Source: Desulfomicrobium baculatum DSM 4028
Lineage (GTDB): Bacteria; Desulfobacterota; Desulfovibrionia; Desulfovibrionales; Desulfomicrobiaceae
Length of the DNA stretch: 64,000 nt
Assembly: GCF_000023225.1 (NCBI RefSeq)
Contig: NC_013173.1
Coordinates: 3,102,501 to 3,166,500 of the forward strand
Direction of reading: 5' to 3'
Of the stretch, positions 33,722 through 42,930 are shown piece after piece (position 1 is the first letter of the stretch; each line of letters opens with the position of its first letter). Position numbers and translations under genes: made by a program. The notes under the pieces are model-generated. The model searched no databases. It was not told the origin of the DNA and saw nothing but the letters and a program-made list of their open reading frames with translations.

Positions 33722-34761
33722 AGCAGCAGCCGCTTCCCATCAGCGCGAGGAGGCTCGACAACGCCTATCTCTGCGACCATCTCACCTCCTTCTCGCAGCC
33801 ACGCCCGAACATCGTCCAGCAGATCAGGCGTCACGCCAAGGAGCATACCCCCGGAAGTCTGCGCATCATACATGAGGTCCAAAAGAACGGGATCAAGCCC
33901 GGCGGATGCCTCAACGGTTTTGTTGCAAAAATGTTTGTTGGCGTGACTGCCGAGGGGTAAAAGACCGATGCGGGCCAGCTCAAGGGCGTGATCCATGATG
34001 GGCACGGAAGAAACATCAAGAGATATGCAGCAATCCGAGGCTGTCGCCATTTCAAGCGCATGTCCCCCCAGGCCGAAACCCGTGATGTCCGTGGCGGCCT
34101 TGAGTCCGAATCTGGCAACAGCTTCGCCCGGAACGCGGTTCAGTCGCGCGGCCCAGCGATACACGTCCTCTTCAAAGGCGTCGCTCCCCTCCCACTGCCC
34201 CTTGATGGCCGTAGCCAGGACGCCTGTGCCTACAGGTTTGGTCAAAAGAAGAACATCCCCGGGGCGCAGCCCCGCATTCGTGGCATATCTGTCCGGGTCG
34301 ATAATGCCCGATACGGACAATCCGTACTTGATCTCTTTGTCCTGAACGCTGTGCCCACCGACCAGCAGGGCTCCCGCCTCCTGAATTTTGAGCAAGCCTC
34401 CGCGAAGGATTTCCCGCAACACGCTGATATCCATGGTCGCTATGGGAAAACACACAATGTTCATGGCCACATACGGCACCCCGCCCATGGCATAGACATC
34501 GGACAATGAATTGGCGGCGGCGATCTGACCGAATTTAAAGGGATCGTTGACGATGGGTGTAAAGAAATCCAGAGTCTGGACCAAAGCTTTTCCTGCGGGG
34601 AAACGCACGATTGCCGCGTCCTCGCTGTTTCCCATCCCCGTCAGGATGCGATCATCATCCTCAAAATGCAGCCCGAGCAATGCCTGCTCCAAGTCCCCTG
34701 GAGCCAATTTGGCAGCTCAACCGGCGGCGCTTACCGTTTGAACCAATGGCGTATTTTTCAC
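33715..34761 (-). CDS. selD: Selenide, water dikinase, predicted selenoprotein with in-frame UGA (Sec15)
   Basis: 348 residues when read from GTG at 34761 through a TGA at 34717-34719. Upstream of the apparent start the frame stays open and encodes the family N-terminus, reading ...SAAG-U-AAKLAPGDLEQ: the TGA is exactly at the catalytic Cys/Sec position and the essential Lys follows three residues later. The rest matches SelD (GNSEDAAIVRF, LDFFTPIVNDP, ITGFGLGGHALEMA). The enzyme makes selenophosphate from selenide and ATP for Sec-tRNA synthesis. The GTG overlaps the LysR stop (GTGA) and has GAGG eight bases upstream. A SECIS-like hairpin follows the TGA. Without Sec insertion only 14 residues would be made. 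Confidence 0.93.
34686..34704 (-). promoter_or_regulatory. Bacterial SECIS-like hairpin in selD
   Basis: A perfect six-pair stem (GCTCCA/TGGAGC) closes a seven-base loop GGGGACT. The loop begins 18 bases after the UGA and its first base is G, which fits the known rules for bacterial SECIS elements bound by SelB. It lies inside the coding sequence, as expected in bacteria. Confidence 0.7.
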
Positions 34762-35675
34762 GATCCAGACCTCGCAGCGATATTTTGAGCGTTGTTTTTG
34801 AAAAATTCTATCAGCTTGAGAGCCGCCGGAAAAAGGGATCTCTTCTTGTTGAAGACGATATGAAAGGATCGTTCCAGGTGCAGGCCGGGAAGATCGACAG
34901 CCACTAATGCTCCCTTCTCAAGCTCGTGGTGGACACTGATGGCGGAAGTGATGGACGCACCCATGCCGGCCGAAAGACACCGTGCCATGGCCCCGGCATT
35001 GCGCACCATGATGACGGTCCGCAGAGAATGGATGTCAATGTCGAACCGAGACAGACTCTCGGCCATGGCCACGCGTGTTCCCGAGCCATCCTCGCGCAAA
35101 ACCCATGGCAGGGCTTGCAAAAGGTCTCCCACAGCCAGGTGCCGATATTTTTCAAACAGCTGAGGAGTCATGACAAGGACGAGTGAATCGCTTGCGATTT
35201 TTTCGTAATGCAAATCAGGCGATTCAAAGACAGCTCCGACCACACCAAGCATAAGCTCGTTGTTTCGAACCTGCGTTACAATATCCTCGGAGTCCCCTAT
35301 GTGCAAATCCATCATCACTTCCGGGTACTTCTTCCAAAATTGCGCCAGGATTTCCGGCATGATATAGTTTGCGGGAATCGTGCTGCCGCCGAGATCGAGT
35401 TTGCCCGTAATCCGGTCCTGCAGCTTTCTGAGTTCGGAAATCGCAAGTTCCGAAGCCTCAAAGATTTTCTTGGCATGCCCGTAAAGGACCTCGCCGGCCT
35501 TGGTCGGCACAACCGTCCTTCCAATGCGGTCAAAGAGCTGGACTTCGAGTTCCTGCTCCAAGGAAGCCACATGAGCGCTGATCGTCGGCTGCGAGAGATA
35601 CAGCGCCTTTCCCGCTTTCGAAAAACTACAGTGCTCATACACTTTGGAAAAAGCTTCGATCTTCCGAATATCCAT
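34758..35675 (-). CDS. LysR-family transcriptional regulator, probably selenium-metabolism associated
   Basis: 305 residues. The N-terminal winged helix-turn-helix is clear (MDIRKIEAFSKVYEHCSFSKAGKAL then LSQPTISAHVASLEQEL), and the effector domain spans about 90-300 with DLGGSTIPANYIMPEIL and the GAMARCLSAGMGASI region. The start is the ATG at 35675; the longer frame runs through the terminator of rplQ. Its TGA overlaps the selD GTG, so it is the first gene of a LysR-selD-ASKHA operon. A LysR type is known next to selenium genes in anaerobes; the assignment rests on this context. The ligand is unknown. Confidence 0.88.
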   Translation of the reverse strand: MDIRKIEAFSKVYEHCSFSKAGKALYLSQPTISAHVASLEQELEVQLFDRIGRTVVPTKAGEVLYGHAKKIFEASELAISELRKLQDRITGKLDLGGSTIPANYIMPEILAQFWKKYPEVMMDLHIGDSEDIVTQVRNNELMLGVVGAVFESPDLHYEKIASDSLVLVMTPQLFEKYRHLAVGDLLQALPWVLREDGSGTRVAMAESLSRFDIDIHSLRTVIMVRNAGAMARCLSAGMGASITSAISVHHELEKGALVAVDLPGLHLERSFHIVFNKKRSLFPAALKLIEFFKNNAQNIAARSGS

Positions 35676-35717
35676 ATATATCCATTCCTGGTATAGACGA
35701 AAACGATACATTGGGAC

Positions 35718-35747
35718 AAAAAAAATGAGGCAGCCAGGCTGCCTCAT
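35718..35747 (-). terminator. Intrinsic terminator of the ribosomal protein/RNA polymerase cluster
   Basis: A ten-pair stem (ATGAGGCAGC/GCTGCCTCAT) with a three-base loop is followed on the minus strand by seven T residues. It lies 12 nt after rplQ and separates it from the LysR-selD operon. Confidence 0.9.
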
Positions 35748-35759
35748 TTTGCGTGCTAT

Positions 35760-36176
35760 CTATGCTTCTTCTGTAGCTTCAGGAGCTGCAGCATCAGTTG
35801 TTTCGGCAAACTTGTCGCTCAAACGGGTGAACTCGATAAGTGCCATGGAGGCACTGTCACCAACGCGAGGAATACCAAACTTGACGACTCTGGTGTACCC
35901 GCCGGGAACTTCCTTGAAGCGGGGACCAATTTCATCAAACAATTTTTTAACACTGTGATGGCTTCCCAGAACCGTGAAGGCCTGCCTGCGAGCATGCAGG
36001 GTATCCTGAAGCGCCATCGTGATGAGCTTGTCAGCAAAGATGCTCAGTTCCTTGGCCTTGGCTTCAGTCGTGCGGATACGCTCATGTTCGACCAGGGAGC
36101 GAGCCATATTCTTCATCAGGGCCTTGCGGTGTTCCCACGTACGCCCCAGTTTTCGACCAGCTTTTCTATGCCTCAT
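35760..36176 (-). CDS. rplQ: 50S ribosomal protein L17
   Basis: 138 residues with the standard start [24 protein letters not shown]. The C-terminus carries an extra acidic, Ala-rich tail (about 120-138) beyond the short bacterial core. It is a large-subunit protein near the exit tunnel. As last gene of the alpha operon it follows rpoA, overlapping it by 11 bases. Confidence 0.97.
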   Translation of the reverse strand: MRHRKAGRKLGRTWEHRKALMKNMARSLVEHERIRTTEAKAKELSIFADKLITMALQDTLHARRQAFTVLGSHHSVKKLFDEIGPRFKEVPGGYTRVVKFGIPRVGDSASMALIEFTRLSDKFAETTDAAAPEATEEA

Positions 36177-37212
36177 CTTCTTCGTTCCTCTTTAACCAAT
36201 CCTGGTACAATTCGTCAAAATTATCGACTCTGATTCCGAAATCAAGTCCCATGCTCTCAAGAACCCGGCGAATGTCTTCCAAAGACTTCCGACCAAAATT
36301 CTTGGTCTTCAGCAAATCAGCCTCGGTCTTTTGGACCAGTTCGCCAACGATATGAATGCCGGCGCTTTTAAGGCAGTTGCTTGCTCTCACGGGAAGTTCA
36401 AGATCTTCGATGTTCTTGAAGAGATTTTCGTTGATCTTGTCCTGGGGCTTGGATTTGGCCTTCTCGATATCCGCCGAGCCTTCATCGAAGTTGATGAAGA
36501 CAGTGAGCTGCTCTTTCAGAATTTTGGCGCTGAAAGCCAAGGCATCGTCCGGAGTGATGGATCCGTCGGTCCAAACCTCGATGATCAATTTGTCATAATT
36601 GGTCATCTGGCCAACTCGAGCCTGCTCGACCGCATAAGCAACCTTGCGGATGGGAGAAAAACTTGAGTCCAGGGTGATAACGCCGATCTCGTTGTCCAAA
36701 TCTTCGTGCATCTCGGCAGGGACATAGCCCTTGCCCATGCGAAACTCGAGATTCATGACCAAATCGATATCTTCAGAGAGAGTCGCGATATGCAACTCAG
36801 GATTGAGAATCTTAATATGCTGATTTTCAACAATTGCAGATGCCGTTACTTCGCCTTTGGCATTGGCGATCAACTGCACCCGCTGTGGCTCAGGAGTATT
36901 CATGGCCACGCGCAATTGCTTCAAGTTCAGAACAATGTCCGTGATATCTTCAGTGACTCCGGGGATGGTCGTAAATTCATGCTGAATGCCCTGAATATTG
37001 ACCGAGACCGGTGCCGCGCCCTGAAGAGATGAAAGAAGAACCCGGCGCAACGCATTTCCGATCGTGGTGCCAAAACCTCTTTCCAGAGGTTCGCACACAA
37101 ACCGCCCGTACATGTCATTGCACTTCGGATCTTTCTCAAGTTGTTCCGGCCTGACAAGCTCTGCCCAATTTCGGACGTAAACTTTTTTGTCTCCGCTATA
37201 CGTAGAACTCAT
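36166..37212 (-). CDS. rpoA: DNA-directed RNA polymerase alpha subunit
   Basis: 348 residues. The N-terminal dimerisation domain has [22 protein letters not shown]; the C-terminal domain, which contacts UP elements and activators, begins near [23 protein letters not shown] and contains [19 protein letters not shown]. It nucleates polymerase assembly. It sits between rpsD and rplQ as in most bacteria. Confidence 0.97.
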   Translation of the reverse strand: MSSTYSGDKKVYVRNWAELVRPEQLEKDPKCNDMYGRFVCEPLERGFGTTIGNALRRVLLSSLQGAAPVSVNIQGIQHEFTTIPGVTEDITDIVLNLKQLRVAMNTPEPQRVQLIANAKGEVTASAIVENQHIKILNPELHIATLSEDIDLVMNLEFRMGKGYVPAEMHEDLDNEIGVITLDSSFSPIRKVAYAVEQARVGQMTNYDKLIIEVWTDGSITPDDALAFSAKILKEQLTVFINFDEGSADIEKAKSKPQDKINENLFKNIEDLELPVRASNCLKSAGIHIVGELVQKTEADLLKTKNFGRKSLEDIRRVLESMGLDFGIRVDNFDELYQDWLKRNEEDEA

Positions 37213-37224
37213 GTTTACCGCCCT

Positions 37225-37851
37225 TTATTTGGAGTAGAGTTCAACAATCAACTGCTCAGTCATGGGGAACGTGATATCTTCCCTGGTGGGAAGAGCCTTT
37301 ACAGATCCCTTGAAGGCAGGAGCATCGATCTCGAGCCATGCAGGTACGCCGCGACGAGCGACAACTTCCAAAGCCTCGGTGATAACAAGGTTCTTCTTGG
37401 TGCGATCCCGCACCTCAAGAACGTCACCCGATTTCATCTGAATCGAAGGCACATTGACGCGACGGCCATTGAGGCTGAACAAACCGTGGCGAACCATCTG
37501 GCGAGCCTGGCTGCGCGAATTGGCAAAACCAAGTTTATACGCCACGTTGTCGATGCGGGTTTCAAGCAGCATCAGAAGATTTGTGCCGGTAATTCCCTTG
37601 CGACGTTCAGCTTCTTCGAAATATCTGCGGAACTGACCTTCAAGGATACCATACATCTTTCTTACTTTCTGCTTCTCGCGAAGCTGCAAGGCGTAATCGC
37701 TGGGCTTTTTGCGAGCCTTCCCGTGATCGCCAGGCGCATAGGCACGACGCTCGAAAGCACACTTATCAGTATAACATCTATCGCCTTTGAGAAAAAGCTT
37801 TCCGCCTTCTCTACGGCATATTCTGCACTTAGGGCCTGTATATCTAGCCAA
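37225..37851 (-). CDS. rpsD: 30S ribosomal protein S4
   Basis: 208 residues starting at a TTG with GGGGGA upstream ([16 protein letters not shown]). It has two close Cys residues (C9, C12) of the zinc-binding form and the S4 RNA-binding domain ([27 protein letters not shown]). It is a primary 16S rRNA binder and in many bacteria also represses its own operon. Confidence 0.96.
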   Translation of the reverse strand: MARYTGPKCRICRREGGKLFLKGDRCYTDKCAFERRAYAPGDHGKARKKPSDYALQLREKQKVRKMYGILEGQFRRYFEEAERRKGITGTNLLMLLETRIDNVAYKLGFANSRSQARQMVRHGLFSLNGRRVNVPSIQMKSGDVLEVRDRTKKNLVITEALEVVARRGVPAWLEIDAPAFKGSVKALPTREDITFPMTEQLIVELYSK

Positions 37852-37863
37852 GGTAAATTCCCC

Positions 37864-38253
37864 CTATACTCTACGACGTTTGGGCGGACGGCAGCCGTTA
37901 TGCGGAATGGGTGTCACGTCGCGGATAAAAGCGACGCGCAAACCGACAGCATTGATTGCACGCATTGCGGACTCGCGTCCAGAGCCAGGTCCCTTCACAA
38001 GAATACCTACAGAGCGCATTCCGCACTCCATCGCCTTACGGGCAGCGGTTTCCGCGGCCTTCTGAGCAGCAAAGGGGGTGTTCTTACGGGAACCCTTGAA
38101 ACCGGAAGCGCCTGAGCTCGCCCAGCTGATTACGTTACCCGTCGGATCTGTGAAGGTAATAATCGTATTATTGAAGGTGCTGTTCACATGAGCAATACCC
38201 GTGGGGATATTTCTCTTTTCCTTTTTCTTGATTACTCTCTGCGGTCTTGCCAT
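37864..38253 (-). CDS. rpsK: 30S ribosomal protein S11
   Basis: 129 residues, with an N-terminal basic tail, the conserved [18 protein letters not shown] block and the C-terminal [16 protein letters not shown], which places the universal Arg-rich end in the platform of the small subunit. Confidence 0.97.
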   Translation of the reverse strand: MARPQRVIKKKEKRNIPTGIAHVNSTFNNTIITFTDPTGNVISWASSGASGFKGSRKNTPFAAQKAAETAARKAMECGMRSVGILVKGPGSGRESAMRAINAVGLRVAFIRDVTPIPHNGCRPPKRRRV

Positions 38254-38271
38254 TTGTCTGTCTCCACCCAG

Positions 38272-38643
38272 TTACTTTTTCTTCTTACCAACAATGGCTC
38301 TGCGTGGGCCTTTGCGCGTGCGCGCATTGGTATGCGTACGCTGACCACGACATGGCAAGCCGCGCCTATGTCTCAAACCTCTGTAGCAACCGATATCCAT
38401 AAGACGCTTGATATTGGCCACGATCTCACGGCGTAAATCGCCTTCGACCTTATGACTGGCTTCCAATTCTTTACGAAGCGTGTTGATATCGTCACTAGTG
38501 AGATCGTCACTGTTTTTGGTCCAATCAATACCTGTAGCATCAAGGATTTTAAGAGCTGTAGCTCGGCCGATGCCATAAATATATGTCAATGCAATATCTA
38601 GCCTTTTGTTTCTCGGCAAATCTACACCAACTAATCTTGCCAC
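38272..38643 (-). CDS. rpsM: 30S ribosomal protein S13
   Basis: 123 residues from a GTG with GGGGG upstream. It has [25 protein letters not shown]-type helix-hairpin-helix sequence (residues 2-26) and the C-terminal [24 protein letters not shown] tail that contacts P-site tRNA. Confidence 0.97.
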   Translation of the reverse strand: MARLVGVDLPRNKRLDIALTYIYGIGRATALKILDATGIDWTKNSDDLTSDDINTLRKELEASHKVEGDLRREIVANIKRLMDIGCYRGLRHRRGLPCRGQRTHTNARTRKGPRRAIVGKKKK

Positions 38644-38658
38644 AATATCCCCCTATCC

Positions 38659-38772
38659 TTAACCCTGTCTTTGTTTATGCCGCGTATTGTCACAAATCAC
38701 TCTAAGCACGCCTTTGCGCTTGATAACTTTGCATTTGGGACAAATTTTGCGAACTGAAGGTCTAACTTTCAT
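38659..38772 (-). CDS. rpmJ: 50S ribosomal protein L36
   Basis: 37 residues, found by direct reading: [19 protein letters not shown] then [18 protein letters not shown]. The zinc ligands C11, C14, C27 and H32 are all present, so this is the zinc-binding form. It lies in the usual place between map and rpsM; infA, often found here, is absent. Confidence 0.95.
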   Translation of the reverse strand: MKVRPSVRKICPKCKVIKRKGVLRVICDNTRHKQRQG

Positions 38773-38804
38773 TGAATCCCCCGAAGATTTTCAATTGAAA
38801 CTCA

Positions 38805-38823
38805 AGCCAAATTACATTTGGCT
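38805..38823 (-). promoter_or_regulatory. Hairpin over the map stop codon
   Basis: A perfect eight-pair stem (AGCCAAAT/ATTTGGCT) with a three-base loop covers the stop of map, about 33 nt before rpmJ. No U tract follows, so it may shape mRNA processing or rpmJ translation rather than end transcription. Confidence 0.35.
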
Positions 38824-39576
38824 GAGAATAAATGGTCCGTCCTTGGTAATAGCCACCGAATGTTCAAAATGAGCAGATAGGCTTCGATCTTTGGTCACTG
38901 CGGTCCAACCGTCGGAGAGGATTTCGACCTGGTCGGTACCCATTGCAACCATTGGCTCAATGGCAATCACCATTCCCGGCTTCAAAGGCAATCTTGAGCT
39001 ATTCTTGGGCACGAAATTGGGGACTTCCGGCTTCTCATGAAGCATCCTGCCTATCCCATGACCAACAAATCGCTTGATAACGGAAAACCCTTGAGCCTCA
39101 ACCCGTTCCTGTACAGCCCGTGAAACATCGTAAAGGTCATTTCCTGGAACGGCCTGCTCGATTCCCAGCTTAAGAGAATCCAAGGTGACGTCCAGTAAAT
39201 GGGCCGCGCCCTCACTGATGCTTCCTACAGGAAAGGTCCTTGCGGTATCTCCGTAAAAACCCTGAAACTTAACTCCAAAATCAATGGAGACTATGTCACC
39301 ATCAACCAGTTCACGCTTAGATGGAAATCCATGCACGATCTCTTCGTTGACGGAACAGCATAGAGCATATGGAAAACCCAGGTAGCCCTTGAATGCTGGA
39401 ATAACATCACATGAAGCACAAAGCTCTATAGCTTTTTCTTCCAACTCCCAGGTAGTTACTCCGGGGGCAACCAAGCAGCCAACTTCATTGAGAATATTGG
39501 CCGCTATAAGATTGGCTTCTCGCATAACGGCAATTTCCTGCGTATTTTTCAGGAAAATGCCTCTGTGTTTTTTCAA
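38812..39576 (-). CDS. map: Methionine aminopeptidase, type I
   Basis: 254 residues. Metal ligands are seen in DFGVKFQGFYGDTAR (two Asp), FVGHGIGRMLHE (His), AIEPM (Glu) and the final Glu near the C-terminus. It removes the initiator methionine from nascent proteins. The start is a TTG overlapping the secY stop (TTGA), with AGGGCAGG just upstream; this start is plausible but less certain than the enzyme's identity. Confidence 0.95.
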   Translation of the reverse strand: MKKHRGIFLKNTQEIAVMREANLIAANILNEVGCLVAPGVTTWELEEKAIELCASCDVIPAFKGYLGFPYALCCSVNEEIVHGFPSKRELVDGDIVSIDFGVKFQGFYGDTARTFPVGSISEGAAHLLDVTLDSLKLGIEQAVPGNDLYDVSRAVQERVEAQGFSVIKRFVGHGIGRMLHEKPEVPNFVPKNSSRLPLKPGMVIAIEPMVAMGTDQVEILSDGWTAVTKDRSLSAHFEHSVAITKDGPFILSQM

Positions 39577-40886
39577 CCTTGCCTGCCCTTGATTTTCGCC
39601 TTGGCAAGCAGGCCGTCATATCTGCCGGAAATAAGATGCGACTGCACCTGGGACATGGTGTCCATGGCTACGCCGACAACGATCAGCAGGGAAGTGCCTC
39701 CGTAATAAAACGGGACATTGAACTGCTTCATCAGGAGCATGGGCAAAACACAGACGAGCGAGATATACAAAGCGCCCCACAAAGTCAAACGGGTCAGAAC
39801 CTTGTCAATGTACTCGTTTGTTTTGAAGCCAGGGCGGATGCCGGGGACAAAAGCCCCTTGTTTCTTTAGGTTTTCCGAAATTTCCTTGGGGTCAAAAACG
39901 ATGGCCGTATAGAAAAAACAGAAAAATACGATGAATGCCACAAAACAAATATTGTAAATAATGGAATCTGGCCTGAAATAATCAGACATCTTGTTCAATA
40001 TTTCAACATTTGAAAAATTGGCTATCGTCGCAGGAAACATCAGGATCGACGATGCGAAAATGGGCGGGATGACACCGGCCGTATTTATGCGCAACGGCAG
40101 ATGACTTGTCTGCCCACCATACATTTTCCGTCCGACCATACGCTTGGCGTAATGGATGGGAATCCTTCGCTGAGCACGCTCCATGAAGGTGATGCCGACC
40201 AGAACCCCAGCCATGACGACCACTACCAGCAGCACAGTGAAAAGGGAAACGTCACCGGCAGTGAAAAGCCGGTACGATTTTCCGATACCGCTGGGCAGAC
40301 CGGAAATGATACCCGCGCAGATAATCAGGCTGATACCGTTACCAATCCCTTTTTCCGTGATTTTCTCACCAAGCCACATGATAAACACGGTGCCGGCAGT
40401 GAGAGTCAGAACGGTGATGAACCGGAAGCCCCAGCCTGGCATATAGACAATGGAAGCCCCAGTGGGGCTTGTCATAGTCTCAACACCAATGGCTATTCCA
40501 AGGCCCTGGATCACGGATATCAGCACCGTTCCATAACGCGTATACTGGGTGATCTTCTTCTTCCCTGCAGCGCCTTCTTCCTTGCTCAGCCTTTTGAGTT
40601 CAGGACTGACCACAGTCAAAAGCTGCAGGATGATCGAAGCGGAAATGTAAGGCATAATCCCAAGTGCAAAAATGGACAGATTCATCAAGCCGCCGCCCGA
40701 AAACATATCGAACAGCCCAAAAAGGGTGTTTTGTGCGTTGGCAAAAAAATCTGCTAGAGCATTCCCGTCAACACCTGGTATCGGCAGATGTACACCTACG
40801 CGGAAAACAGCCAACAGGAGAAAAGTCCAAATAAACTTGCTTTTCAGCTCTGACATACCCGTGTTTGCGCCTTTGGATATACTCAC
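39573..40886 (-). CDS. secY: Preprotein translocase subunit SecY
   Basis: 437 residues from a GTG at 40886 with AAGGA upstream, five bases after the rplO stop; a start at 40919 would overlap rplO and lacks a site. It has ten membrane helices and conserved blocks GVHLPIPGVD, ALGIMPYISASIILQLL (plug and channel) and GIRPGFKT with the essential cytoplasmic Arg. SecY is the membrane pore for secretion and insertion. It sits at its usual spc operon place after rplO. Confidence 0.95.
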   Translation of the reverse strand: MSISKGANTGMSELKSKFIWTFLLLAVFRVGVHLPIPGVDGNALADFFANAQNTLFGLFDMFSGGGLMNLSIFALGIMPYISASIILQLLTVVSPELKRLSKEEGAAGKKKITQYTRYGTVLISVIQGLGIAIGVETMTSPTGASIVYMPGWGFRFITVLTLTAGTVFIMWLGEKITEKGIGNGISLIICAGIISGLPSGIGKSYRLFTAGDVSLFTVLLVVVVMAGVLVGITFMERAQRRIPIHYAKRMVGRKMYGGQTSHLPLRINTAGVIPPIFASSILMFPATIANFSNVEILNKMSDYFRPDSIIYNICFVAFIVFFCFFYTAIVFDPKEISENLKKQGAFVPGIRPGFKTNEYIDKVLTRLTLWGALYISLVCVLPMLLMKQFNVPFYYGGTSLLIVVGVAMDTMSQVQSHLISGRYDGLLAKAKIKGRQG

Positions 40887-40890
40887 AATG

Positions 40891-41337
40891 CTATCCTTCG
40901 ATCGAAATGGCTTCGCCACCCGCTGCAGTGATTTTTTCTACAGCCTGTTTGCTGAACTTGTGTGCAGTAATCTTAAGCGCCTTGACGGCGTCGCCGTCGC
41001 CAAGAATCTTGATCGGCTGATCGCGATCAACCAAACCGGACAGATACAAATCCTCGATCAGTACTTCAGCCTTGTCAGCAAAGACGGAATAGACTGTCGA
41101 AAGATTAAGAGTCTGGTAGGTAACGCGAAAAGGGTTCTTGAAGCCACGTTTCGGCAGTCGGCGATAAAGGGGCATCTGGCCGCCTTCAAACCCTGCACGT
41201 ACACCGCCGCCAGCGCGGGCATTTTGACCCTTGTGACCTTTGCCTGAAGTTCCGCCCTGGCCCGATGCAGTACCGCGGCCCAGTCTTTTCACCTTGGCGC
41301 GTTCCTCGGGATATGGATACAATTCATGCAGGTTCAT
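40891..41337 (-). CDS. rplO: 50S ribosomal protein L15
   Basis: 148 residues with the Gly-rich KRLGRGTASGQGGTSGKGHKGQ-type N-terminus (residues 18-39) that threads into 23S rRNA and the PLYRRLPKRGF block. Its ATG overlaps the rpmD stop (TAATG). Confidence 0.97.
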   Translation of the reverse strand: MNLHELYPYPEERAKVKRLGRGTASGQGGTSGKGHKGQNARAGGGVRAGFEGGQMPLYRRLPKRGFKNPFRVTYQTLNLSTVYSVFADKAEVLIEDLYLSGLVDRDQPIKILGDGDAVKALKITAHKFSKQAVEKITAAGGEAISIEG

Positions 41338-41507
41338 TATTGAATAACCTCTACAAGATGCTTGACTTTATTGATCATCCCTCGAACACAATCATTGTCG
41401 GGAAGAGTGCGGACCTGGTTGAGCTTGGTAAAACCAAGAGCCTTTACAGTTCTTTTCTGCACAGGACTCTGGGTAATCAGGCTCTTAGTCAGTTTGATCT
41501 TAATCAT
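41337..41507 (-). CDS. rpmD: 50S ribosomal protein L30
   Basis: 56 residues, found by direct reading between rpsE and rplO: MIKIKLTKSLITQSPVQKR, then VKALGFTKLNQVRTLPDNDC and VRGMINKVKHLVEVIQ. The ALGFxKLNQ core and RGMINKV block are typical of bacterial L30. It overlaps the rplO start by one base and lies eight bases after rpsE. Confidence 0.95.
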   Translation of the reverse strand: MIKIKLTKSLITQSPVQKRTVKALGFTKLNQVRTLPDNDCVRGMINKVKHLVEVIQ

Positions 41508-41515
41508 AACTTCAC

Positions 41516-42007
41516 CTATTTTCTCTTGATGGTGAGAGTTTTGCCTCTCATCCGTCCGACGAGCTCGGCGCTGCGAAGGGAACGAAGTCCTGCAAATGTA
41601 GCACGAAGCACATTGTGAGGATTGTTCGTGCCGATGGCCTTGGTCAGGATGTCATGAACGCCGGCGGCTTCCATGACGGCACGGACGGGACCGCCGGCAA
41701 TGATTCCGGTACCCGCGGAAGCAGGCTTGAGCATGACATGACCGGCACCAAAATTCCCCAAAACTTCGTAAGGGATGGTCCCATCGAGAAGTTCAACCTT
41801 CTGCATGTCCTTGCGAGCCCTGTCAGTAGCCTTCTTGATGGCATCGGGAACCTGATTCGCCTTACCCAGGCCAAACCCTACGGTTCCCTTTCCATCACCA
41901 ACCACAACTAATGCGCTGAAGCTGAATCGACGGCCACCCTTGACAACTTTGGCGACGCGATTGAGATAGACAATTTTCTCAATGAGTTCAAATTCGTTTT
42001 GTTGCAT
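41516..42007 (-). CDS. rpsE: 30S ribosomal protein S5
   Basis: 163 residues with the double-stranded RNA-binding domain at the N-terminus ([21 protein letters not shown]) and the C-terminal [22 protein letters not shown] block. It helps set decoding accuracy. Confidence 0.97.
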   Translation of the reverse strand: MQQNEFELIEKIVYLNRVAKVVKGGRRFSFSALVVVGDGKGTVGFGLGKANQVPDAIKKATDRARKDMQKVELLDGTIPYEVLGNFGAGHVMLKPASAGTGIIAGGPVRAVMEAAGVHDILTKAIGTNNPHNVLRATFAGLRSLRSAELVGRMRGKTLTIKRK

Positions 42008-42019
42008 GGATGTCCTCGA

Positions 42020-42373
42020 TTAAAAATTTAAGCCGCCTTCTCTGGCTCCATCGGCAACGGCTTTGATCCGGCCATGGTATACGAAGCCGTTGCGATCAAA
42101 GACCACGGAAGTGATGCTCTTCTTGATCGCTTCTTCGGCAACCTTCTTTCCTACCAACTTTGCATTCTCGACAGTCAGGCGAATATTGTCACCTTCAAGG
42201 CTCAGCGTTGATGCGGAAGCCAATGTTGCGCCAGCCAAATCGTCGATTATCTGCGCGTAAATATGCTTGCTGGAACGAAAAACAACCAGTCTTGGCCTTT
42301 CAGGCGTACCGTTGATCTTTTTACGAATCCGCATCTTGCGTTTTTTACGGGCTTCATCTCTTGATAATTTCAT
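42020..42373 (-). CDS. rplR: 50S ribosomal protein L18
   Basis: 117 residues, with [20 protein letters not shown] and the C-terminal [24 protein letters not shown] that binds 5S rRNA. The place between rplF and rpsE is standard. Confidence 0.97.
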   Translation of the reverse strand: MKLSRDEARKKRKMRIRKKINGTPERPRLVVFRSSKHIYAQIIDDLAGATLASASTLSLEGDNIRLTVENAKLVGKKVAEEAIKKSITSVVFDRNGFVYHGRIKAVADGAREGGLNF

Positions 42374-42381
42374 AGCTTATC

Positions 42382-42921
42382 CTATTTCTTGCCGCCGGAT
42401 TTGCCGGCCTTGCGACGGATAGTCTCATCGGTGTATTTGATTCCCTTGCCCTTGTACGGCTCAGGCGGACGTACCCGACGAATCTGAGACGCAACTTCAC
42501 CCACAGCCTGCTTGTCGCATCCGGAGATGGTGACCTTGTTGCCTTCGGCCTTGGCCAGGATTCCGGCGGGCAGCGCGAAGTTGACCGGATGAGAAAAGCC
42601 GACGTTCAGCACAACGGTATTGCCCTGAACATTGACCTTGTAACCAACGCCGATGACTTCGAGAGTTTTTTCGAAACCCTTGGTGACGCCGGTAACGGCA
42701 TTAGCAAGCAGAGTCCTGCGCAAGCCGTGCTGCTGGCGTGCGATCCTGCTGTCATCAACAGGATTTACGGAAACCGTATTGTTATCGACACTGACTGCGA
42801 TGGCAGGATGAGTGGCAAGAGTAAGAACCCCCTTGGGTCCTTTCACTTCTATCCCGCTTTCTGCGATTTTAAGATCAACACCACTCGGGATGCTGATCGG
42901 CATTTTTCCTACTCGAGACAT
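42382..42921 (-). CDS. rplF: 50S ribosomal protein L6
   Basis: 179 residues with two related domains; MSRVGKMPISIPSGV at the start and the C-terminal PEPYKGKGIKYTDE motif that binds 23S rRNA near the factor site. Confidence 0.97.
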   Translation of the reverse strand: MSRVGKMPISIPSGVDLKIAESGIEVKGPKGVLTLATHPAIAVSVDNNTVSVNPVDDSRIARQQHGLRRTLLANAVTGVTKGFEKTLEVIGVGYKVNVQGNTVVLNVGFSHPVNFALPAGILAKAEGNKVTISGCDKQAVGEVASQIRRVRPPEPYKGKGIKYTDETIRRKAGKSGGKK

Positions 42922-42930
42922 AGCGATCTC

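Noticed and set aside
33715-34707. selD starting at TTG 34707
   Set aside because: It lacks a ribosome binding site, omits the catalytic Cys/Sec and Lys, and leaves a 51-nt gap where the open frame continues to a GTG coupled to the LysR stop.
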